This document shows, one piece after another, positions 11,260-18,393 of a stretch of DNA of 64,000 bases. The notes under the pieces are model-generated. The model ran no database searches. It had not been told where the DNA came from and saw nothing but the letters and a program-made list of their open reading frames with translations. The stretch spans positions 24,235 through 88,234 of the forward strand of contig NZ_JANWTC010000011.1 of assembly GCF_024919295.1 (NCBI RefSeq), in the 5' to 3' direction. The stretch's first letter is position 1. Every line of letters starts with the position of its first letter. The position numbers were made by a program, and so were the translations under genes. The DNA comes from Corynebacterium lemuris (GTDB taxonomy: Bacteria > Actinomycetota > Actinomycetes > Mycobacteriales > Mycobacteriaceae).

Positions 11260-11287
11260 CAATTACCGGACATTTATGTCCGAATTG
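11260..11287 (+). terminator. Hairpin after glf, possible terminator
   Basis: A CGGACA-TTTA-TGTCCG hairpin (11267-11282) is extended outward by CAATT (11260-11264) pairing with AATTG (11283-11287) across a two-base bulge. It lies just after the glf stop. The flanking T-tract is poor, so factor-independent termination is only a possibility. Confidence 0.35.
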
Positions 11288-11316
11288 CTTGTGGGAAAAC
11301 ATAAACTGGGCGTAAC

Positions 11317-11333
11317 GTTAACAAGAGGTTAAC
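11317..11333 (+). promoter_or_regulatory. GTTAAC-N5-GTTAAC direct repeat upstream of the active phosphatase
   Basis: Two GTTAAC copies with 11-base periodicity lie 52-68 bases before the start codon at 11385. The same arrangement recurs at 12541-12557 before the paralogous gene. Direct repeats one helical turn apart are typical of OmpR-family response regulators (for example MtrA or PhoP); that comparison is from general knowledge and is not proven here. Confidence 0.45.
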
Positions 11334-11384
11334 TGCGGGGGAACGATGCGTTCCCCCCTTTCGTCCGCACAGAAAGGTGCCGTC

Positions 11385-12029
11385 ATGACCGGTGACCGTT
11401 TCGCCATCGTCCGTGAGGACATGCACCGCCGTTACGGCCAGTACTTCGATCCCGACACCATCGATGACCTGGTCGACCGTACCATCGAGGAGGTCTCCGC
11501 GCGGGCGCGGATCAAGACCTACCTGCCGGTGCTCGTCGAGCGCGAGGTCTCCGAGATTCTCGAGCACATCGCGGCCGCCGATGACCCGGACGTGGAGTCC
11601 CGCCGTGAGGTCCTCTATGTCTGCCAGCGCAACGCCGGCCGTTCCCAGCTCGCCGCCTGCATCACCCGGCACCTCGTGGGTGACCGGCTCTTCGTCCGGT
11701 CCATCGGTCTGGAGCCGGAGGAGGGCGTCGATCCGAACGTGCTCGCCGTGCTGGAGGAGCGGGGCATCTCCACGGAGTACATCTACAAGGCGACGATCAT
11801 CCCGCGCACCGTCCACCGCGCCGATGTCGTGGTGCTTATGGGTGTCCACGAGATCCCGGCGGTCCCGGGCCACCGTTACGTCTACTGGAACATCGACGAC
11901 CCGGCGGGCCGCCCCATCGAGCGGGTGCGGAAGATCGCCGATGAGGTGGAGAAGCAGGTCCGTGAACTGCTCCACGAGATGGATCTCCTGGTCGACCGTC
12001 TGCCCTCGGGTGAGTCTGTGGCGGGCTGA
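11385..12029 (+). CDS. Low-molecular-weight protein-tyrosine-phosphatase / arsenate reductase-like protein
   Basis: A 214-residue two-domain protein. An N-terminal helical domain of about 70 residues precedes an LMW-phosphatase fold. The catalytic CX5R loop is CQRNAGRS with Cys80 and Arg86, and a candidate general-acid DP pair lies in NIDDPAG. Actinobacterial proteins of this shape include protein-tyrosine phosphatases and mycothiol-dependent arsenate reductases; the present sequence cannot separate them. I chose ATG 11385, with GAAAGG upstream; an ATG at 11346 lacks such a site. The PAP2 gene follows after five bases. A paralogue lacking the catalytic Cys lies at 12708. Confidence 0.8.
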   Translation: MTGDRFAIVREDMHRRYGQYFDPDTIDDLVDRTIEEVSARARIKTYLPVLVEREVSEILEHIAAADDPDVESRREVLYVCQRNAGRSQLAACITRHLVGDRLFVRSIGLEPEEGVDPNVLAVLEERGISTEYIYKATIIPRTVHRADVVVLMGVHEIPAVPGHRYVYWNIDDPAGRPIERVRKIADEVEKQVRELLHEMDLLVDRLPSGESVAG

Positions 12030-12034
12030 GGTTT

Positions 12035-12556
12035 TTGCCTCTGCCTGATTCCGCGCTCTGGCACCGGCTGATCGCCGACCGCCACCCCCTGCTTGTCGAC
12101 GCCGCCGTCACCCTCTCCGCCGTCACCCGTCCACTCGCGGTGACGGCGTTGTCGCTGGTGGTGGCCGCACTGCTGGTGTGGCGCTGGCGGCCGGTGCTCG
12201 TCCTGCCGCTGGCGGTCATCGCCGCCGGGCTGGTCAGTCATGTACTCAAGCCGGTGATCGGCCGGGAGCGTCCGCCGGAGGAGTTCCGGCTGGTTGTGGA
12301 GACAAACCACGCGATGCCCTCGGGGCATGCCACGGGGATGGCGGCCCTGGCGATGGTGATCACCCTGTGGTGGTGGCCGCGCGGCGGATGGTGGCGTCTC
12401 CCGGTGGCGGGGGTGTGGGCGCTGGCCGTCGCGGTGTCCTGGACCCGCCTCTACCTGGGCGTCCACTGGTTCAGCGATGTCCTCGCCGGGCTCATCCTGG
12501 GTGGGGCGGTGGCGTTTCTGGTCGCGGGGGTCGCCAAAAGGTTAACTTTAAGTTAA
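12035..12556 (+). CDS. PAP2-family membrane phosphatase
   Basis: A 173-residue polytopic phosphatase with the three PAP2 motifs: KPVIGRERP, PSGHATG and TRLYLGVHWFSD. Five or six hydrophobic helices are visible. It probably dephosphorylates a lipid phosphate or polyprenyl pyrophosphate at the outer membrane face. The proposed start is TTG 12035, supported by GCTGAGG just upstream and by tight coupling to the preceding phosphatase gene. The last codons overlap the second GTTAAC repeat. It is a second PAP2 in the window, distinct from the one at 16838, so its substrate should differ or overlap. Confidence 0.82.
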   Translation: MPLPDSALWHRLIADRHPLLVDAAVTLSAVTRPLAVTALSLVVAALLVWRWRPVLVLPLAVIAAGLVSHVLKPVIGRERPPEEFRLVVETNHAMPSGHATGMAALAMVITLWWWPRGGWWRLPVAGVWALAVAVSWTRLYLGVHWFSDVLAGLILGGAVAFLVAGVAKRLTLS

Positions 12557-12557
12557 C
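12541..12557 (+). promoter_or_regulatory. GTTAAC-N5-GTTAAC direct repeat upstream of the inactive paralogue
   Basis: Same two hexamers and same five-base spacing as at 11317-11333. This copy overlaps the last codons and stop of the PAP2 gene and lies about 150 bases before the start codon at 12708. A CACCCC-N6-GGGGTG hairpin (12557-12574) follows immediately. Confidence 0.45.
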
Positions 12558-12609
12558 ACCCCTGACCTGGGGTGATGGCGCATCATTTCGCATAAACCTA
12601 GGACTTTGG

Positions 12610-12639
12610 TTGCGAACTCCCTGGCCGTTCGCCTAAGAT
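12610..12639 (+). promoter_or_regulatory. Candidate SigA promoter of the phosphatase paralogue
   Basis: TTGCGA (12610-12615) and TAAGAT (12634-12639) are separated by 18 bases, a fair match to corynebacterial SigA promoters, whose -10 consensus is TANANT. The predicted transcript would have a leader of about 60 bases before the ATG at 12708. Confidence 0.45.
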
Positions 12640-12707
12640 GAACACTAGGTAAACATAAAGTCGCACAAGTAAACGCTTGGCGACGCCCAGAAAGAGAGAC
12701 CTGCAAA

Positions 12708-13349
12708 ATGACTGTAAACGCATTCCGCTCCGTCCGCCACGACCTCTACACCCGTTTCGGGCACCGTGCCGACAGCAGCATGATCGACACCATCCTCGAT
12801 GAGGTGATCACCGAGCACACCGCCGCGGCGCGTGTCACGGATTTCCTGTCGATCTTCATCTACCGCGAGGCAGCGGAGAAGATCCAGGACCACCTGTGGA
12901 CCCACGGGAATATAGGCACCCCGCGCCAGCGGATCCTCTTCGTCAGCCGCACCAACGCCGCCCGCGCCGTCCTGGCTGCCGCACTGGCCCGCCGCATCAG
13001 CGACAACGCCGTCGTAGCCACCGTCGCGAACACCCACCCCGAGAACCGTCGGGACGCCCTCATCGAGTGGGTCATGGATGAGCGTGGCCTGCGCGCCGAG
13101 CCGGTCAGCTACGCCGCTGACACCGCCCGCACCGTCGCCGCCGCCGACATCGTCGTCTACCTCGACGAGAAGGAGCCGCACGACCTGCCGGGCCGCAGCT
13201 TCGTCCAGTGGGACGTGCCGGCCACCGACGGCATGAATGTCGAGCAGATCCGCCGCTTCGCCCAGGACATGGAGGGCCGCGTCGCCGGCCTGCTCACCGA
13301 GCTGGACATCCCCTTCGTCCCGCAGTCCGCACAGCGCCTGGCCGCTTAA
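12708..13349 (+). CDS. LMW phosphatase-like paralogue lacking the catalytic cysteine
   Basis: A 213-residue protein collinear with the gene at 11385: the same N-terminal helical domain, then FVSRTNAARAVLAA in place of the CX5R loop. The nucleophile position is Ser80 (AGC codon) instead of Cys80, while Arg86 is kept. The acid loop reads WDVPATDG, so the candidate DP pair is also changed. The frame is intact and codon use is normal, so this looks like a maintained pseudo-enzyme rather than decay. It could bind phosphotyrosine or regulate the active sister; that is inference. It is preceded by its own promoter region. Confidence 0.78.
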   Translation: MTVNAFRSVRHDLYTRFGHRADSSMIDTILDEVITEHTAAARVTDFLSIFIYREAAEKIQDHLWTHGNIGTPRQRILFVSRTNAARAVLAAALARRISDNAVVATVANTHPENRRDALIEWVMDERGLRAEPVSYAADTARTVAAADIVVYLDEKEPHDLPGRSFVQWDVPATDGMNVEQIRRFAQDMEGRVAGLLTELDIPFVPQSAQRLAA

Positions 13350-13355
13350 GCTTCC

Positions 13356-14774
13356 CTAAAAGCCCCGGGAGCCGCCGCCACCGGAGAACCCGCCCCCGGA
13401 ATACCCGGTGGTGGCCGAGGATGAGGAGGCGCTCGCCGCCTGCTGGTCGCTGCTGTGCCAGGTGTGCACCACAGCGAAGGGTACATAGTTGCCGTAACCG
13501 TAGGCCGGGCGCCAACCCGATTCCCACACCCTCGGGGCCCGGCGGCCCTCGTCCGACGTCTCCTCCGTGCCGGATTCCTCGTAGAGGCGCTGCTGCGCCG
13601 CAGCCACGAGCACCCGGTGGTCGCCGACCAGGTCGGCGAACTCATCCATGAAACCCGGGGCGTCGAGGCGGGAGCGCAGGTCGAGCACACGGGCGTCGAG
13701 AAGCGAGAGACGCTCACCCAGCCCCGCATCCTCGATGCCGGCCCCGGCGGCGAGGATGTCCTCGTGCAGTTCCGTCAGCTCCCGGCGGCGCAACCCCGCG
13801 TCCCCGTGCTCCATGCCCGCCAACAGCTCGATGTTCTCCTCCGCCGTTTTCATCCGCGTGACCTGCTCGTGCGCCGTGGCGATGGGTGCGCGCAGCTCCC
13901 GGAACTCCGCGTCCGGGGATTCATGGCGCAGCCCCGCCAGCTGGTCGAAGGTCTCGTTGAGCCCCAGGAAACCGCTCTTGACCTCCTCCCACTGGCACCG
14001 CAGGGCATCGTCGGCCAGCGGAGAAGTCAGCGAATGCGCGCGCACGTCGATGGCCTGCAGCTCCTGGGCCACCCGCCCGTAATCACGCTGCACCTCATCG
14101 AACTGCCCCCGCGCCTTCTTCACCTGCGCACGGCGGGTGGCCACGATGGCCGCCGCGCCACCGCCCACGGCGAGCGCGCCGATGCCGCCGCCGATGGCCC
14201 AGCCCAACCAGCCCGGGGCCTGTGAACTCTCCCGCACCGCGGTGGGATCACCTGCGGCCGTTGCGCCCTCGAGCATGCCCGCGGCCCAGTTCCCGTTGCG
14301 CAGGGGGGTCTCCATCCGGTCGAGGATGCCGTCCAGGCGTCCCTCCTCGTAGATCCCGATCGCCGCGCACACATCATCGCCGCAGTACACGCCCATCTTC
14401 TGTGGATCAAGGCCCACCGCCACGATCAACGCCCCCGGCGCCCACTTATCGCGTTCCGTGCTGATGAGGTCGGAACGCTCATCCTCACCGAACTCCCGCA
14501 CCGTGTCATTGAGGTTGTCGTCATTCTCGGCGAAGAGGATGTAGGTGACGTCGGTGACCTCCCCGGGCAGCTCCAGTCCCGGGGTGCGCTCCAGCAGCAG
14601 CTGCTCATCCGCGCCGCTGAGCTCATCGGCCAGGTCGATGACCTCCACCTCCCGCGTGGCCACCGCCGCGGCAGGGGAGAAGACACCCGGGAGAAACGCA
14701 ACCAGCACGGCGAGGAAGCCGAACAGGAGACAGGTGGCCAGGCTTCGGGTCAGTCTCTGAATGGAGGCCGTCAT
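13356..14774 (-). CDS. TPM-domain (DUF4126/YgcG-like) membrane protein with Gly/Ser tail
   Basis: A 472-residue protein. The signal segment (LFGFLAVLVAFLPGVFSPAAA) is followed by an extracytoplasmic TPM-like domain (VIDLADELSGADEQLL, VAVGLDPQKMGVYCG), then a transmembrane helix near residues 180-205 (GWLGWAIGGGIGALAVGGGA), a long helical coiled-coil region and a C-terminal tail rich in Ser and Gly (GGGFSGGGGSRGF), typical of YgcG-type proteins. Function is unknown; TPM proteins are associated with membrane or envelope maintenance. ATG 14774 was chosen because the signal peptide begins there; the open frame continues far upstream only as antisense of glfT2. It converges on the pseudo-phosphatase gene. 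Confidence 0.8.
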   Translation of the reverse strand: MTASIQRLTRSLATCLLFGFLAVLVAFLPGVFSPAAAVATREVEVIDLADELSGADEQLLLERTPGLELPGEVTDVTYILFAENDDNLNDTVREFGEDERSDLISTERDKWAPGALIVAVGLDPQKMGVYCGDDVCAAIGIYEEGRLDGILDRMETPLRNGNWAAGMLEGATAAGDPTAVRESSQAPGWLGWAIGGGIGALAVGGGAAAIVATRRAQVKKARGQFDEVQRDYGRVAQELQAIDVRAHSLTSPLADDALRCQWEEVKSGFLGLNETFDQLAGLRHESPDAEFRELRAPIATAHEQVTRMKTAEENIELLAGMEHGDAGLRRRELTELHEDILAAGAGIEDAGLGERLSLLDARVLDLRSRLDAPGFMDEFADLVGDHRVLVAAAQQRLYEESGTEETSDEGRRAPRVWESGWRPAYGYGNYVPFAVVHTWHSSDQQAASASSSSATTGYSGGGFSGGGGSRGF

Positions 14775-14876
14775 GTCATCCAGGATAGAGTCCCGTCCCG
14801 GTGGGTGCACCGCGAAATCTGCGCCAGGCACACTACCCTTGTTCCGGAGATGACCCGAAAGGTGGAACCACCCGAA

Positions 14877-16841
14877 GTGAAGAACAACGGAGACGACAAC
14901 GTGCGCGAGATGCTGCAGCGCATCCTGCTGCCCCGGAAGGGCGAGCCGCATGATGTACGCATGCTCTACCTCGTCGAGGCCGAGCAGAACAAGGAGCGCC
15001 TGACCTGGGCGGACCGGCTCACGGTCACCGTCCCCGCCGGCGCGGAGGTGTCCTTCCAGACCTACTTCAACGCCTTCCCCGCCAGCTACTGGCGCCGTTG
15101 GTCCCAGCTGGAGCATGTGCTGCTGCGCATGAACGTGGCCGGCACCGCCAGCGTCGAGGTGTACCGCTCCAAGATCGACGGCACCCGTGTGGCCGTCGAC
15201 GGGGCCCTGGTCACCGACGATGTGGCTGAATTCACGATTCCCCTGTCCCACTTCGAGGACGGTGGCTGGCTGTGGTTCGACATCACCGCCGAGACGGGGA
15301 CCACCATCACCGAAGCCGGCTGGTACGCCGACCGCGAACCGGCCGCCCAGATCCTGCCTGACGGCACTGAGGTCGGCCCCTTCGACAAGCGCGCCACCGT
15401 GGGCATCCCCACGTTCAACCGCCCCCACGACGCCGTCGCGGCCCTGCAGGCACTGGCCGAGGACCCGCTCGTCGACGCCGCCATCGACGCCGTCATCATG
15501 CCCGACCAGGGCACGGCGCACCCCGCCGACGAACCCGGCTACGACGAGGCCGTCGCCCACTTCGGGAACCGTTTCCACGAGTTCCGCCAGGGCAACCTCG
15601 GCGGTTCCGGCGGCTACTCCCGCATCATGTACGAGGCCGTCGGTGAGGGCCCGGCCGGCGCCGCGCAGTCCCCGTTCATCCTCTACATGGACGACGACAT
15701 CGCCATCGAACCGGAGTCGATCCTGCGCGCCATCCAGGTCGGCCGCTACGCCAGGAGCCCGATCATCATCGGTGGCCAGATGCTCAACCTGCAGGAACGC
15801 TCCCAGCTGCGCACCATGGGCGAGGTCGTCCAACGCCACGACTTCATGTGGGGCCCGGCCACCCACTCCACCTACGACCACGACTTCGCCCGCTATCCGC
15901 TCGGCTTCCGCGGTGAGGACGAGGACGAGAAGGACCCGGACGCCAAGAACTCCCGGGACCTGCACCGCCGCATCGACGTGGACTACAACGGCTGGTGGAT
16001 GTGCATGTTCCCCCGCGTTGTCGCCCAGACCATCGGCCAGCCGCTGCCGCTGTTCATCAAATGGGACGACACCGAGTACTCCCTGCGCGCCGGCAAGGCC
16101 GGTTTCCCCACCGTGACCTGGCCGGGTGTGGCCATCTGGCACATGGCGTGGACCGACAAGGACGACGCCATCGACTGGCAGGCCTACTTCCACCTGCGCA
16201 ACCGCCTCATCGTCGCCGCCCTCAACCACGACGGCCCGGTCGACGGCATCATCACCTCCCTGCGCAAATCCACCTTCAAGCACCTGATGTGCATGGAGTA
16301 CTCGACGCTGGCCATCCAGATCGAGTCCATGAAGGACTTCCTCGCGGGACCCGACCAGCTCTTCGACGTCCTCGAGTCCTCCCTGCCGCGTATCGCCGCG
16401 ATCCGTAAGCAGTACTCCGACGCCGTGGTCATCCCCTCGGCCGCGGAACTGCCCGCCGCCTCCGGTGCGCCGGGTGTGCCCATCAAGGACATCGGTGGCC
16501 GCCTGGGCAAGATCAGGAAGGCCGGCTGGCTGCTCAAGGGCCTGCGCCACTCCCTGGGTAAGGAGGATCCGCACCACCACGAGGTGCCGCAGCTGAATCT
16601 CTCGCCCGCCGAGGCCCGCTGGTTCTCGCTCTCGCGTCTCGACGGCGTGACCGTCACCACCGCAGGCAACAACGGCGTGGCCTACCGCAAGCGCAACCGC
16701 GAGCTCGCTGAGCGCCTGCTCAAGGAGACCTGGGCCCTGCAGAAGGAGATCGCGGAGCGTTTCGACGAGCTGCGCACCACCTACCGTGCCGCCCAGCCCG
16801 AGCTGGTCAGCCGGGAGGCCTGGGGGAGGATTTTCGGATGA
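14877..16841 (+). CDS. glfT2: Galactofuranosyltransferase GlfT2
   Basis: Polymerises the galactan of arabinogalactan from UDP-galactofuranose at the inner membrane face, making alternating beta-1,5 and beta-1,6 links. The product is about 654 residues: an N-terminal beta domain, then a GT-A domain (VGIPTFNRP, DQGT, GNLGGSGGYSR). The metal-binding MDDD has Asp272-274, and the catalytic WDDTEYSLR has Asp398-399 nearby. I chose GTG 14877 because GAAAGGTGG lies upstream; ATG 14850 is an alternative adding nine residues. The stop overlaps the PAP2 start in ATGA, showing translational coupling. Confidence 0.95.
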   Translation: MKNNGDDNVREMLQRILLPRKGEPHDVRMLYLVEAEQNKERLTWADRLTVTVPAGAEVSFQTYFNAFPASYWRRWSQLEHVLLRMNVAGTASVEVYRSKIDGTRVAVDGALVTDDVAEFTIPLSHFEDGGWLWFDITAETGTTITEAGWYADREPAAQILPDGTEVGPFDKRATVGIPTFNRPHDAVAALQALAEDPLVDAAIDAVIMPDQGTAHPADEPGYDEAVAHFGNRFHEFRQGNLGGSGGYSRIMYEAVGEGPAGAAQSPFILYMDDDIAIEPESILRAIQVGRYARSPIIIGGQMLNLQERSQLRTMGEVVQRHDFMWGPATHSTYDHDFARYPLGFRGEDEDEKDPDAKNSRDLHRRIDVDYNGWWMCMFPRVVAQTIGQPLPLFIKWDDTEYSLRAGKAGFPTVTWPGVAIWHMAWTDKDDAIDWQAYFHLRNRLIVAALNHDGPVDGIITSLRKSTFKHLMCMEYSTLAIQIESMKDFLAGPDQLFDVLESSLPRIAAIRKQYSDAVVIPSAAELPAASGAPGVPIKDIGGRLGKIRKAGWLLKGLRHSLGKEDPHHHEVPQLNLSPAEARWFSLSRLDGVTVTTAGNNGVAYRKRNRELAERLLKETWALQKEIAERFDELRTTYRAAQPELVSREAWGRIFG

Positions 16842-17341
16842 GCCGGGAAGTCGATCTGCTGGTCCGGGCGCAGGACCTACTCTGCGACCGGCCGGGCGCC
16901 CTGCGCGTGGCCACCACCCTCTCGCATTTCGGGGAGCATTCCCTCGGCTGGTTCGCGTTGGCCGGGGCGGGGGCGGCCGTCGACAAGCAGCGTCGCCGCC
17001 AGTGGGTGGCGCTGGGTGTGTCGGCCTTCGTCTCGCACGCGGCCTCCGTGGTGATCAAGCGGATCGTGCGCCGCAACCGCCCGCATGACCCGCGCATCCG
17101 GGTCGGGGTGGGCACGCCGTCGAAGCTGTCCTTCCCCTCCTCGCACTCCACATCCACCGCCGCGGCACTGACTTCTCTGTCACAGTTGAGCGGTTCTAAA
17201 TTGCCGCTCGCGGGCATTCCGGTGATGATGGTCTCGCGTATGGTGCTGGGAGTGCACTACCCGACCGACACACTGGCAGGCGCGGTCCTGGGTGCCGCCA
17301 CCGCCAGGATCGTCACCACGATTGAGAGGAAGACCGCGTGA
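16838..17341 (+). CDS. PAP2 phosphatase, likely decaprenylphosphoryl-5-phosphoribose phosphatase
   Basis: A 167-residue integral membrane phosphatase with PAP2 motifs KRIVRRNRP, PSSHSTST and SRMVLGVHYPTD. It is the positional counterpart of Mycobacterium Rv3807c, proposed to remove the 5-phosphate from decaprenylphosphoryl-phosphoribose on the way to the arabinose donor. It overlaps glfT2 by four bases and ubiA by four bases, so the three are coupled. The substrate assignment rests on gene order, not on motif detail. Confidence 0.9.
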   Translation: MSREVDLLVRAQDLLCDRPGALRVATTLSHFGEHSLGWFALAGAGAAVDKQRRRQWVALGVSAFVSHAASVVIKRIVRRNRPHDPRIRVGVGTPSKLSFPSSHSTSTAAALTSLSQLSGSKLPLAGIPVMMVSRMVLGVHYPTDTLAGAVLGAATARIVTTIERKTA

Positions 17342-18333
17342 GCGAGGAAAACCTGGCCGAGGACAAACCGGGCATCTTCTACTCTGAGCCGCACACCGAG
17401 GGCATCGACAACACCCGTCGCCGCCAGCCGCCGAAGAACCTTCCCGATGCGATGGTCAAGGCGCTGCGCCCCAAGCAGTGGGTCAAGAACGTCCTCGTCG
17501 TCGCCGCTCCCGCCGCAGCCGGCGCGGAGGCGCTGATCGACGGCCGCACGCTTCTCGACGTCCTCCTCGCCTTCGTCGTCTTCTGCCTCGCCGCTTCGTC
17601 GATCTACCTGGTCAACGACGCCCGCGACGTCGACGCCGACCGCGAGCACCCCACCAAGCGTTTCCGCCCGATCGCCTCCGGCATGCTGCCGATCAACCTG
17701 GCCTACGCCATGGCGGTCATCCTCATCGTCGCCTCCGTCGGGCTGTCCTTCCTGGCCTCCTCCGGCTGGGGACTGGCCGCCGTGGTCAGTGTCTACATCA
17801 TCCTGCAGCTGGGCTACTGCTTCGGCTGGAAGCACCTGCCGGTGATCGACATCGCCCTGGTCTCCTCCGGCTTCATGCTGCGTGCGATGGCCGGCGGTGT
17901 CGCCGCCGGCATCTCCCTGTCCCAGTGGTTCCTGCTGGTCGCCGCCTTCGGTTCGCTGTTCATGGCCTCCGGCAAGCGCTACGCCGAGCTGCTGCTGGCG
18001 GAGCGCACAGGCAAGCAGATCCGCCGTTCCCTGCAGGGCTACACCCCGACCTACCTGCGTTTTGTCTGGACCCTGGCGGCCACCGCCGTGGTCATGAGCT
18101 ACGCCCTGTGGGGTTTCCAGCTCTCCACCGAGGTCGGGGGCATGGCCGGCGTCTGGTACCAGATCTCCATGGTGCCGTTCACCATCGCGATCCTGCGCTA
18201 CGCCGCCGACGTCGACCGCGGTGCCGGTGGTGCCCCCGATGAGATGGCACTGTCCGACCGGGTCCTCCAGGCGCTGGCTCTGTTGTGGATCCTGTGCATC
18301 GTGCTGGCCGTCTACCTGGTGCCGGCACTCTAG
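17338..18333 (+). CDS. ubiA: Decaprenyl-phosphate phosphoribosyltransferase
   Basis: Transfers 5-phosphoribose from PRPP to decaprenyl phosphate, the first membrane step toward decaprenylphosphoryl-arabinose. The 331-residue UbiA-family protein has about nine transmembrane helices. The Asp-rich motif NDARDVDADREHPTKRFRPIASG starts near residue 94, and a second conserved stretch SGKRYAELLLAERTGK lies further on. It starts at GTG 17338, overlapping the PAP2 stop. Position between the Rv3807c-like gene and aftB is the conserved mycobacterial/corynebacterial order. Confidence 0.95.
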   Translation: MSEENLAEDKPGIFYSEPHTEGIDNTRRRQPPKNLPDAMVKALRPKQWVKNVLVVAAPAAAGAEALIDGRTLLDVLLAFVVFCLAASSIYLVNDARDVDADREHPTKRFRPIASGMLPINLAYAMAVILIVASVGLSFLASSGWGLAAVVSVYIILQLGYCFGWKHLPVIDIALVSSGFMLRAMAGGVAAGISLSQWFLLVAAFGSLFMASGKRYAELLLAERTGKQIRRSLQGYTPTYLRFVWTLAATAVVMSYALWGFQLSTEVGGMAGVWYQISMVPFTIAILRYAADVDRGAGGAPDEMALSDRVLQALALLWILCIVLAVYLVPAL

Positions 18334-18393
18334 CGGCGTCGCGCCCGCCCGTGGTTCCCGGGGCGGGCCGCGGCCCCTGCTAACATTTCGGCC

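Noticed and set aside
13349..13360. Possibility that the second phosphatase-like gene is a decaying pseudogene
   Set aside because: The frame is intact with normal codon use, conserved length and a promoter, so loss of Cys is more likely a functional change.
14775..16580. Upstream extension of the TPM-like protein across glfT2
   Set aside because: The frame stays open only as antisense of glfT2; the signal peptide of the real protein begins at 14774.
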